From Phaeobacter sp. (GTDB taxonomy: Bacteria; Pseudomonadota; Alphaproteobacteria; Rhodobacterales; Rhodobacteraceae): DNA of 48,981 nucleotides. The notes beneath the pieces were generated by a model. It did not search any database. It was not told the DNA's origin and saw nothing but the letters and a program-made list of their open reading frames with translations. The DNA is taken from assembly GCF_022825805.1 (NCBI RefSeq), contig NZ_JAJDWC010000111.1, forward strand, positions 1 through 48,981, in the 5' to 3' direction. The first letter of the stretch is position 1, and every line of letters starts with the position of its first letter. Of this stretch, positions 7,507-15,050 are shown one piece after another. A program made the translations under genes and the position numbers.

Positions 7507-10500
7507 TCAGCCCGCTTTGGCCTTGGCCTTTGCTTTTTTGCGCTCTGCGACCACTTTTTCCGCCAGATCACGGGCAATCGCAAAGGCGCCTTTGATCTTG
7601 TCGCTGTCTTTCTTCCAGTCGCGGCGCACAACGATTTTGTTGTCCTTCACCTTGGCCAAACCGTCCTGCGCCTGGATGAATTCCACCAATCCCTGCGGCG
7701 ACGCGAATTTGTCGTTGTGGAACTGCAAGGTCGCGCCCTTTGGGCCGCCATCCAGCTTTGCGATACCTGCGCGTTTGCACATCGCCTTGATCCGCACCAC
7801 CAACAACAATGTGTTGACCTCTTTGGGCAGCGCCCCGAAGCGGTCGATCAATTCGGCGGCAAAGCCTTCCAGCTCGACCTTCGTCGTGAGATCCGACAGC
7901 CGTCGATAAAGCCCAAGACGCACGTCCAGATCAGGCACATAGGTCTCTGGGATCAGAACCGGCACGCCCAGATTGATCTGCGGTGCCCATTGATCATCTG
8001 CTGCTGTCAGCCCCTCCAGCTCGCCGGATTTGATCTTGGCAATCGCCTCCTCCAGCATAGACTGATACAGCTCGTAGCCCACATCGCGCATCTGGCCGGA
8101 TTGCTCCTCCCCAAGGAGGTTGCCCGCCCCGCGAATATCCAAATCCTGCGAGGCGAGCGAGAACCCGGCCCCCAATGTGTCGAGCGAGCCAAGAACCCGC
8201 AGTCGTTTTTCCGCACCCGGCGTCAACCGAACGCGCGGTTTTGTGGTCAGATACGCATAAGCGCGGGTTTTGGAACGGCCGACCCGTCCACGAATTTGAT
8301 AGAGCTGGGACAGGCCGAACATATCCGCTCGATGCACCACCATCGTGTTTGCCGATGGAATATCCAGCCCGGATTCCACAATCGTGGTCGCCAGCAGCAC
8401 ATCGTATTTGCCGTCATAAAACGCGTTCATCCGCTCATCCAGCTCACCGGCGGACAATTGGCCATGGGCCACGATGTAGCTGAGCTCGGGCAGCTGTTCC
8501 TGCAGGAATGCCTCAATCTCTGCCAGATCGCTGATCCGTGGCACCACATAGAAGCTCTGCCCACCGCGATAATGTTCGCGCAGCAGGGCCTCGCGCACGG
8601 TGACGGCGTCAAACTCGCTCACATAGGTGCGAATGGCGAGACGGTCGACCGGCGGCGTGCCTATGATCGACAGATCCCGCACCCCGGTCAGGCTCAACTG
8701 AAGGGTCCGCGGAATGGGCGTCGCCGTAAGCGTCAGGACGTGAATGTCGCTGCGCATCTGTTTCAGGCGTTCCTTATGCGCCACCCCGAAATGCTGTTCT
8801 TCGTCGATGATCAGGAGGCCGAGGTTCTGAAACTTCACGGATTTGGCCAGCAGCGCATGGGTGCCGACAACGATATCGACGGTGCCCCTGCTCAAACCTT
8901 CGCGGGTTTTTGCAGCCTCTTTCGCGGTGGCAAAGCGCGACAGTTGCCGCACCTCCAGCGGGAATCCCCGGAACCGTTGGGCGAACCCCGCCGCATGTTG
9001 GCGTGCCAGCAATGTGGTTGGCGCCACAACGGCCACCTGCACCCCCGACATCGCCGCCACAAAGGCCGCGCGCATCGCCACCTCGGTTTTGCCAAATCCG
9101 ACATCGCCGCAGATCAGACGATCCATTGGTGTGCCGGACTGCAAATCCTCCATCACCTCGGTGATGGCGCGCAGCTGATCATCCGTCTCCTGATAGGGGA
9201 AGCGCGCAGAAAACTCCTCCCAGGCATGGGGCGGTGGATCCATGATCGGTGCCTTGCGCAGCGCGCGTTCTGCCGCGACGCGGATCAGGCGGTCGGCCAT
9301 CTCGCGAATGCGCTCTTTCAGCTTCGCTTTCTTAGCCTGCCATGCGCCACCACCAAGCCGATCCAGCAGACCCTCGTCATGGCCATATTTGGACAGCAGT
9401 TCGATGTTTTCGACCGGCAGATACAGTTTCGCCTGCTCGGCGTATTCCAACAGGATACATTCATGTGCCGCGCCTGCCGCAGTGACCACCTCCAGCCCCT
9501 TGTAGCGGCCGATGCCATGGTCCACATGCACCACCAAATCCCCGGGGCTGAGCGACTGTGTCTCGGTCAGAAAGTTCTCGGCCTTGCGCCGCTTCTTCGG
9601 AGCCCGGATCAGGCGATCGCCCAGAACATCCTGCTCAGAGATCACGGTCAGATCGGGCGTTTCAAACCCATGTTCCAGCGCCCAAACGGTCAGATGCAGG
9701 CCGGATTTCCCGATCCGCGACGCATCCTTGACGGCAATGACCTCGGCCAGGCCCTCATCTTCGATCAACCCTGTCAGGCGTTCTCGCGCACCTTCGGAGT
9801 AGGAGGCAACCACAACAGGGCCGACCTGAAGACGCGCTTTGATGTGATCTGCAAGTGTCTTGAACAGGCTTACGTTTTCCAGCTGCCGCTCGGGCGCAAA
9901 GTTGCGCCCGATCCGCCCGCCTGCGTCGATCACGCCAGGTCCCGTCGCCTGCGGAAGCGGATGGAACTGCAACACCCGGTGGTGCGCGACAGCGTCCGAC
10001 CAGGCCGCATCATCCAGATACAGCAACTGCGGCGGGATCGGCTTGTAAACCGTATCCATACGCCCCTTTTGTGCCAGGGCGTGTTTGCGGGTTTCATATT
10101 GGTCTTCGATACTGTCCCAACGGGCCAGCCGCGCCGCGTCCACCTGATCATCCAGCGTGATCGTGGCCTCTGGCAGATACTCAAACAGAGTTTCCAGACC
10201 ATCATGGAAAAACGGCATCCAATGTTCCAGGCCCTGGTATTTGCGCCCGGCTGACACGGCCTCATAGAGCGGATCATCGGTGCCCGCGGCGCCAAATTCG
10301 ATGCGGTAGTTCTGGCGGAACCGGGTGATCGCTGCTTCATCCAGGATCACTTCGGACACCGGGGCCAGTTCGATGATATCCAGCGTTTCGGTGGTGCGCT
10401 GGGTGGCCGGGTCAAACCGACGCGCGCCATCCAGCACATCGCCAAACAGATCCAACCGTACCGGTCCACTTTGGCCGGGTGGGAAAATGTCGATGATGCC

Positions 10501-10974
10501 GCCACGCACTGCGAAATCACCCGGCTCCATCACTGTCGGGCTTTTGGTGAAACCCATCCGCGTCAAATACGTGCGCAACGCCCCTTCATCAATGCGGTGG
10601 TCAACCTGCGCTGTGAAGGCCGCATCCTGCAGAACCCGGCGTGCAGGAACCCGCTGTGTCGCCGCGTTGAGCGTGGTTAGAACGACAAACTTGCCCGGCA
10701 TCTGATGCACCAGTGCCGCAAGGGTCGCCATACGCGCGGCCGCAATATCGGCATTGGGCGACACCCGATCATAAGGCAAACAGTCCCAGCCGGGAAAGGT
10801 GATGACCGGCATGTCAGGCGCAAAGAATGCCAAAGCGGCACGCATCGCCTCCATGCGCTTGTCGTCACGGGCGACATGGACAACGCTGCTGGCTGCGGTT
10901 TCCAGCTCTTTCAGGATCAGCCTGGCGTCGTACCCTTCTGGTGCGCCGCCTGCGATGATTGCCCGTTGCGCCAT
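7507..10974 (-). CDS. mfd: Transcription-repair coupling factor Mfd
   Basis: A full-length 1155-residue ATP-dependent translocase that removes RNA polymerase stalled at DNA lesions and recruits UvrA. The N-terminal UvrB-like module contains FPGWDCLPYDRVSPN. The RNA-polymerase-interacting region follows with VVHVDHGIGRYKGLE. The RecG-like motor has Walker A in CGDVGFGKTEVAMRAAF, Walker B DEEQHFG, motif III TATPIPRTLQ and motif VI QIRGRVGRS. The C-terminal TRCF domain (INLGVPVLIPETYVPDLDVR) precedes a lysine/alanine-rich tail ending KKAKAKAKAG. A large open frame on the opposite strand (7717-10254) is a by-product of codon bias. The gene stands alone with its own terminator. Confidence 0.97.
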   Translation of the reverse strand: MAQRAIIAGGAPEGYDARLILKELETAASSVVHVARDDKRMEAMRAALAFFAPDMPVITFPGWDCLPYDRVSPNADIAAARMATLAALVHQMPGKFVVLTTLNAATQRVPARRVLQDAAFTAQVDHRIDEGALRTYLTRMGFTKSPTVMEPGDFAVRGGIIDIFPPGQSGPVRLDLFGDVLDGARRFDPATQRTTETLDIIELAPVSEVILDEAAITRFRQNYRIEFGAAGTDDPLYEAVSAGRKYQGLEHWMPFFHDGLETLFEYLPEATITLDDQVDAARLARWDSIEDQYETRKHALAQKGRMDTVYKPIPPQLLYLDDAAWSDAVAHHRVLQFHPLPQATGPGVIDAGGRIGRNFAPERQLENVSLFKTLADHIKARLQVGPVVVASYSEGARERLTGLIEDEGLAEVIAVKDASRIGKSGLHLTVWALEHGFETPDLTVISEQDVLGDRLIRAPKKRRKAENFLTETQSLSPGDLVVHVDHGIGRYKGLEVVTAAGAAHECILLEYAEQAKLYLPVENIELLSKYGHDEGLLDRLGGGAWQAKKAKLKERIREMADRLIRVAAERALRKAPIMDPPPHAWEEFSARFPYQETDDQLRAITEVMEDLQSGTPMDRLICGDVGFGKTEVAMRAAFVAAMSGVQVAVVAPTTLLARQHAAGFAQRFRGFPLEVRQLSRFATAKEAAKTREGLSRGTVDIVVGTHALLAKSVKFQNLGLLIIDEEQHFGVAHKERLKQMRSDIHVLTLTATPIPRTLQLSLTGVRDLSIIGTPPVDRLAIRTYVSEFDAVTVREALLREHYRGGQSFYVVPRISDLAEIEAFLQEQLPELSYIVAHGQLSAGELDERMNAFYDGKYDVLLATTIVESGLDIPSANTMVVHRADMFGLSQLYQIRGRVGRSKTRAYAYLTTKPRVRLTPGAEKRLRVLGSLDTLGAGFSLASQDLDIRGAGNLLGEEQSGQMRDVGYELYQSMLEEAIAKIKSGELEGLTAADDQWAPQINLGVPVLIPETYVPDLDVRLGLYRRLSDLTTKVELEGFAAELIDRFGALPKEVNTLLLVVRIKAMCKRAGIAKLDGGPKGATLQFHNDKFASPQGLVEFIQAQDGLAKVKDNKIVVRRDWKKDSDKIKGAFAIARDLAEKVVAERKKAKAKAKAG

Positions 10975-11093
10975 CTTATGTCTCTCTCTCGTTTTATCGG
11001 CGGCCAGTTTCTTGGCCCCAGATCAATGATCTCAGCTCTGTGCTCTCGGCGCTGTCGACGCTGGTCCGCGGCTCAACATCAGGCACCCAGATC

Positions 11094-11618
11094 CTAGCCG
11101 ATGAACCCAATCTGCAGGTTCTGGTACATGCCCCAAAGCGCGGTAACAAAAATCGACACCACACCCACCAATTGCACAAACAAACGGGTCCATGTCAGCT
11201 GGCGGCACAGATCCTCCCCCGCCAATGCCAATCGCCGCACCCGCAAACCAGAGATCACGTTAATTAGCCCGACAATCGCCAGCGGAAAGGCCAAAAGAAA
11301 CACCGCCTGCGGAAATTCAAACCCATAGACAAAGCCCAACATGCCCAGCATCACCAGCACAAAACAGCTGGCCGCCAGCACCCAATGGCCCGAGACCTCA
11401 AGGATGAACAGCATCCGATTGACATTGACCCGCACGATCGCATCCAGATCCGCTGCCGCCTGTTCACCGTTCTTGCGGGCGCGATACACCATGTCGAAGG
11501 GAACGCCCAGCACCCAATGGCTGGCCGATGACCACACCACAGCAAGCGCGATCCAATACCAGAGATTTGAAAAGGACCGCAGATCAATCAATTCGGTCAG
11601 AGTGTGAAACAAATCCAC
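11094..11618 (-). CDS. Integral membrane protein of unknown function, about 174 residues
   Basis: I know of similar proteins in Rhodobacteraceae but no assigned function. The preferred start is GTG at 11618, with AGAGAGG-like sequence just upstream, giving an N-terminus VDLFHTLTELIDLRS. An in-frame ATG at 11690 adds 24 residues rich in charged amino acids that do not look conserved. Four membrane helices are visible: WYWIALAVVWSSASHWVLG, then HWVLAASCFVLVMLGMLG, then AVFLLAFPLAIVGLINVIS, and a last one near LFVQLVGVVSIFVTALWG. A cytoplasmic-looking loop (YRARKNGEQAAADLDAIVR) lies between helices 1 and 2. It is divergent from hemB and read toward mfd. Function remains open. Confidence 0.75.
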   Translation of the reverse strand: MDLFHTLTELIDLRSFSNLWYWIALAVVWSSASHWVLGVPFDMVYRARKNGEQAAADLDAIVRVNVNRMLFILEVSGHWVLAASCFVLVMLGMLGFVYGFEFPQAVFLLAFPLAIVGLINVISGLRVRRLALAGEDLCRQLTWTRLFVQLVGVVSIFVTALWGMYQNLQIGFIG

Positions 11619-11852
11619 GAGCGGGCCTCTCTTCTGGCGACTGGGGTGTCGATGTTGCGCCTTTATATCCACCGCCGCGCCGCCCGGCACAAGGGCAAGC
11701 CCGTGCCAAACATGTCACCGTGTTGATAACGCGACGAATCTGTCACTTGTCGTGGCTGTCATTCCATGCGACCCAAGGGATGTACCGGGTGGGCCCAGCC
11801 GCCGACGCCTCTTTGCAGCACCGATTTTGTAGCACCGATCCGAGAGACCGAG

Positions 11853-12854
11853 ATGAAACCAACCATCGCTTCCTTCCCTGCCGCCCGCCCCCGCCGTCTG
11901 CGCCGCGCGCCAGCCCTGCGCAATCTGGTGCGGGAAACCACAGTGACCAGCGATGATCTGATCTGGCCCATCTTCGTGCGCGAAGGCGACGGTGTCGAAG
12001 AGCCCATTGCCTCCATGCCCGGCGTGCATCGGCTCAGCATTGACAAAGCGGTCAGCGCCGCGATCGAAGCCCAGGCGCTTGGCATCCCGGCCATCTGCCT
12101 GTTCCCTTACACTGATCAGGCATTGAAAACCGAAGATTGCGCCGATGCCTGGAGCCCCGACAATCTGGTCAACCGCGCCATACGCGCGATCAAAGCGGCG
12201 GCACCGGATGTGGCCATCATGACCGATGTCGCGCTGGACCCATACAACATCAACGGCCACGACGGTTATGTTGTCGACGGCGAAATCGTCAATGACGCCT
12301 CGGTCGAGGCTTTGGTGAAAATGACCCTGGCGCAGGCCGATGCAGGCGCGGATATCATCGGCCCCTCGGACATGATGGATGGCCGCATTGGTGCCATGCG
12401 CAACGCGCTGGAGCGCGCGGGCCATCAACATGTCACCATTCTGTCCTATGCGGCGAAATACGCATCCGCCTATTACGGCCCGTTCCGCGATGCAGTGGGG
12501 GCCTCTGGCGCGCTGAAAGGCGACAAGAAAACCTATCAGATGGACCCCGGAAATACCGACGAGGCCCTGCGCATGATCGAACGGGATCTGGGCGAAGGCG
12601 CAGATATGGTGATGGTGAAACCCGGCCAGGCCTATCTGGACATCTGCCAGCGCGTCAAAAGCACCTTTGGCGCCCCGACCTTTGCCTATCAGGTGTCTGG
12701 CGAATACGCGATGATTGAGGCCGCCGCCCAAAACGGCTGGATCAATGGCGAAGCGGTGATGATGGAGAGCCTGATGGCCTTCAAACGGTCGGGCTGCGAC
12801 GGGGTGCTGACCTATTATGCGCCCAAAGCCGCCCGGATCCTGAACGGCGGGTGA
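11853..12854 (+). CDS. hemB: Delta-aminolevulinic acid dehydratase (porphobilinogen synthase)
   Basis: Condenses two molecules of 5-aminolevulinate to porphobilinogen in tetrapyrrole synthesis. 333 residues from ATG 11853; the frame is open 29 codons further upstream, but the MKPTIASFPAARPRRLRR start fits the family. The two active-site lysines are visible: K202 in SYAAKYASAYYGPFRDA and the Schiff-base K256 in MVMVKPGQAY. The catalytic zinc cysteines of the classic type are replaced: residues 125-137 read DVALDPYNINGHD. This places it with the zinc-independent enzymes, as described for Rhodobacter capsulatus HemB. It is divergent from the membrane-protein gene and followed by a hairpin at 12883. 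Confidence 0.96.
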   Translation: MKPTIASFPAARPRRLRRAPALRNLVRETTVTSDDLIWPIFVREGDGVEEPIASMPGVHRLSIDKAVSAAIEAQALGIPAICLFPYTDQALKTEDCADAWSPDNLVNRAIRAIKAAAPDVAIMTDVALDPYNINGHDGYVVDGEIVNDASVEALVKMTLAQADAGADIIGPSDMMDGRIGAMRNALERAGHQHVTILSYAAKYASAYYGPFRDAVGASGALKGDKKTYQMDPGNTDEALRMIERDLGEGADMVMVKPGQAYLDICQRVKSTFGAPTFAYQVSGEYAMIEAAAQNGWINGEAVMMESLMAFKRSGCDGVLTYYAPKAARILNGG

Positions 12855-12882
12855 TCCCGCTGGCATGTGTCAGGCGTTATAG

Positions 12883-12906
12883 CTCAGGTCCCATTGGGGA
12901 CCTGAG
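12883..12906. other. Perfect 10-bp hairpin just after hemB
   Basis: CTCAGGTCCC (12883-12892) and GGGACCTGAG (12897-12906) are separated by ATTG, 28 bases after the hemB stop. No T-run follows, so it may be a mRNA 3'-end stabiliser or a factor-assisted terminator. Apart from this hairpin and the 18-bp tandem repeat, the gap 12855-13229 holds nothing I can support. Confidence 0.55.
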
Positions 12907-12968
12907 TGTCGGGTCGGCCTGTCACGAACCTGCGCAGCGCAGCCATCCGCCTCGTTGGAATACTATCG

Positions 12969-13004
12969 GCACTGGTCCTCGCGTTCGCACTGGTCCTCGC
13001 GGTC
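12969..13004. repeat. Two tandem 18-bp repeats between hemB and the SYLF gene
   Basis: The unit GCACTGGTCCTCGCGTTC (12969-12986) is repeated at 12987-13004 with one change, followed by a partial third copy beginning ATACTGGCAG. Function unknown; it could be replication slippage in non-coding DNA. Confidence 0.6.
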
Positions 13005-13229
13005 ATACTGGCAGGTTCCCGCTGATCAGCTGCCCCATCGCGATGACAGTGTTTCGCATTGGATCTATAGGCTTGCAACGGTCCGAAAACCGGCCAAAAA
13101 TCGCAAACAAACGGGCAGCGCGGGACAAATCCGGATCATTCTGGCATACTGCCGCCCACAGGTAAGCACAGGCAAAACACGGTCGGCGACGACCGCGCAG
13201 ACACAAAGACCCAAAGAAGGTACAGCAAA

Positions 13230-13805
13230 ATGAGCAGTTCTTTTTCGTCCCGTATGACCCGGCGCAGCTTTGCGCTGACCGCGCTCGCAGGTGCAGGTGT
13301 CACCGCCGCCTGCGGCAATGGCATCGGCAACACCAACGGCGCCAAAATCGACGCCCGGGTGGATGCCACTCTCAGCCAGATGTACAGCCAATATCCCGGC
13401 GCGGTGGCCCTTGCGGAAAAATCGACCGCGATGCTGGTCATGCCGCTGGTGACCGAAGCAGGCTTTCTGGTTGGTGGCGCTTTTGGCCGCGGCGCGCTGC
13501 GAATTGATGGGGTAACAGTCGATTATTACTCCACTGTCAAAGGCAACGCAGGCCTGCAGATCGGTGCCCAGCAATACGCACATGTTCTGTTTTTCATGAC
13601 CCGCGAGGCGCTGATCAATTTCCGCCGCTCCTCCGGTTGGGCTGCGGGTGCGGATCTCGAATATGTCATCCGCGACGATGGCAATTCACTTGCGGCCGAC
13701 ACCAACACGTTGAACGCGCCGATCCTGGCGGCAGTGTTTGGTCAGGCAGGTCTGCGCCTCGGTGCCACGCTGGAAGGCACCAAATACACCCGCATCATCC
13801 CCTGA
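13230..13805 (+). CDS. SYLF/YSC84-domain lipid-binding protein, probable Tat or lipoprotein
   Basis: A 191-residue exported protein. The N-terminus has a twin-arginine-like signal (MTRRSFALTALAGAG) followed by VTAAC, where the cysteine at about residue 28 could be lipidated. The rest is a SYLF (YSC84) domain: an N-terminal helix with YPGAVALAEKSTAMLVMP, then GGAFGRGALRI, DYYSTVKGNAGLQIGAQ and the closing FGQAGLRLGATLEGTKY. SYLF domains bind lipids or phosphoinositides in eukaryotes; their bacterial role is not well defined. The gene stands alone, with a clear terminator at 13861. Confidence 0.85.
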   Translation: MSSSFSSRMTRRSFALTALAGAGVTAACGNGIGNTNGAKIDARVDATLSQMYSQYPGAVALAEKSTAMLVMPLVTEAGFLVGGAFGRGALRIDGVTVDYYSTVKGNAGLQIGAQQYAHVLFFMTREALINFRRSSGWAAGADLEYVIRDDGNSLAADTNTLNAPILAAVFGQAGLRLGATLEGTKYTRIIP

Positions 13806-13834
13806 GGCGCGCCAACCGCGAGGGCGCTTTCCTC

Positions 13835-13860
13835 TTGCCAAAAATATCCCCGCCGGAGGC
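13835..13860. repeat. Roseobacter-type short intergenic repeat
   Basis: The sequence starting TTGCCAAAAATATCCCCGCC and ending GGAGGC lies 30 bases after the SYLF stop. I recall very similar CAAAAAT-x-CCGCCGGAGGC elements after many genes in Rhodobacteraceae genomes. This is memory of the family, not a search result. It directly abuts the terminator stem. Confidence 0.5.
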
Positions 13861-13895
13861 CTGGCCTTTCCATTGGAAAGGCCAGTTTCTTTTCT
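13861..13895 (+). terminator. Intrinsic terminator of the SYLF gene
   Basis: A perfect 11-bp stem (13861-13871 with 13875-13885) with a 3-base loop, followed by TTTCTTTTCT. Confidence 0.85.
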
Positions 13896-14015
13896 GCGCT
13901 TTCTTTTGTGACCCGCGTTCTTTTCTACACCGCATTGCGCACAAGAGCACTGCGCACAATCTGCGATCACAGCCAGCAATCACAGCCAGCAATCACAGTC
14001 AGCGGCGCATCTGGA

Positions 14016-14888
14016 TCAATCCAATGCTTTCAACCTCTTATAGAGGCTGGAGGTGTCCCAACGACCGCCCCCCATCTTCTGCACCTCTTTGTAGAACTGA
14101 TCGACCAGCGCCGTGACCGGCAAGCTTGCGCCGGTGTCATCTGCTGCATCCAGGCAAATCCCCAGATCCTTGCGCATCCAATCAACCGCAAAGCCATGAT
14201 CGAAATGATCATCCAACATGGTTTCATGACGGTTGGCCATCTGCCAGCTGCCAGCAGCCCCCTGGCTGATCACCTCGACCACGGCGCGCCCGTCAAGACC
14301 GGCCTTGTCAGCAAAATGCAGCGCTTCGCTCAGCCCCTGGACCAGACCGGCGATGGCGATCTGATTGCACATTTTGGTCATCTGGCCCGCGCCGCTGTCG
14401 CCGATGCGGCGGCAAATCCGGGCATAGGCACCGATGATTGGCTCCGCGCGATCATAAGCCGCCTGCGTGCCGCCACACATCACTGACAAGACACCGTTTT
14501 CAGCCCCGGCCTGACCGCCGGAAATCGGCGCATCCACAAAAGCCAAACCAGCCTCGGAGCCCGCAGGAGCCAACTCGCGGGTGACTTGCGCAGAGACGGT
14601 TGTGTGATCCACAAAAACCGCGCCCTCCGCCATGCCGGCAAAGGCGCCGTCTTCGCCCAGACAGACGCTGCGCAGATCATCATCATTGCCGACGCAGGCC
14701 ATCACGAATTCTGCCCCCTCCGCGGCCTCCCGCGGGGTCGTGGCAAAACTGCCGCCGTGCGCCTCGGCCCAGGCTTGTGCCTTGGCGGTGGTGCGATTGT
14801 AAACCCGGACCTCATGTCCAGCCGCCACCAGATGACCAGCCATCGGATACCCCATGACCCCCAAACCCAAGAATGCAACTGTCGCCAT
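14016..14888 (-). CDS. NAD(P)-dependent beta-hydroxyacid dehydrogenase (3-hydroxyisobutyrate dehydrogenase family)
   Basis: A 290-residue cytoplasmic oxidoreductase. The Rossmann motif FLGLGVMGYPMAGHL is at residues 5-19, with YNRTT after strand 2; the Arg after Asn points to NADP preference or dual use. The substrate-binding signature FVDAPISGGQAGAENG and the catalytic lysine in GAGQMTKMCNQI are intact, as is DHGFAVDWMRKDL in the C-terminal helical domain. The family includes 3-hydroxyisobutyrate, tartronate-semialdehyde and glyoxylate/succinic-semialdehyde reductases; the substrate cannot be chosen from sequence alone. It is divergent from the penicillin-acylase gene with 162 bases between starts. 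Confidence 0.92.
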   Translation of the reverse strand: MATVAFLGLGVMGYPMAGHLVAAGHEVRVYNRTTAKAQAWAEAHGGSFATTPREAAEGAEFVMACVGNDDDLRSVCLGEDGAFAGMAEGAVFVDHTTVSAQVTRELAPAGSEAGLAFVDAPISGGQAGAENGVLSVMCGGTQAAYDRAEPIIGAYARICRRIGDSGAGQMTKMCNQIAIAGLVQGLSEALHFADKAGLDGRAVVEVISQGAAGSWQMANRHETMLDDHFDHGFAVDWMRKDLGICLDAADDTGASLPVTALVDQFYKEVQKMGGGRWDTSSLYKRLKALD

Positions 14889-15050
14889 CTGCTTTTCCCC
14901 TGATGCGTCTTGCCCTATGTTGGCGACACCCTAACAGGCCGCAGCGGCGGCGCAATCTGTGAGGGCAAAAAAACACCGCCTCCCGTCGCCACATTGTTCA
15001 GGCGATCCCTGACCAGACGACAGGCACAGATCAAAGGACCCGCACCCCTG

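Noticed and set aside
7717..10254. 845-codon open frame on the plus strand
   Set aside because: It lies entirely antisense to mfd, has no recognisable domain, and is rich in His, Gln and Arg as expected for the complement of a high-GC gene.
11715..12866. 383-codon minus-strand frame opposite hemB
   Set aside because: Antisense to the well-conserved hemB with no ribosome binding site or domain.
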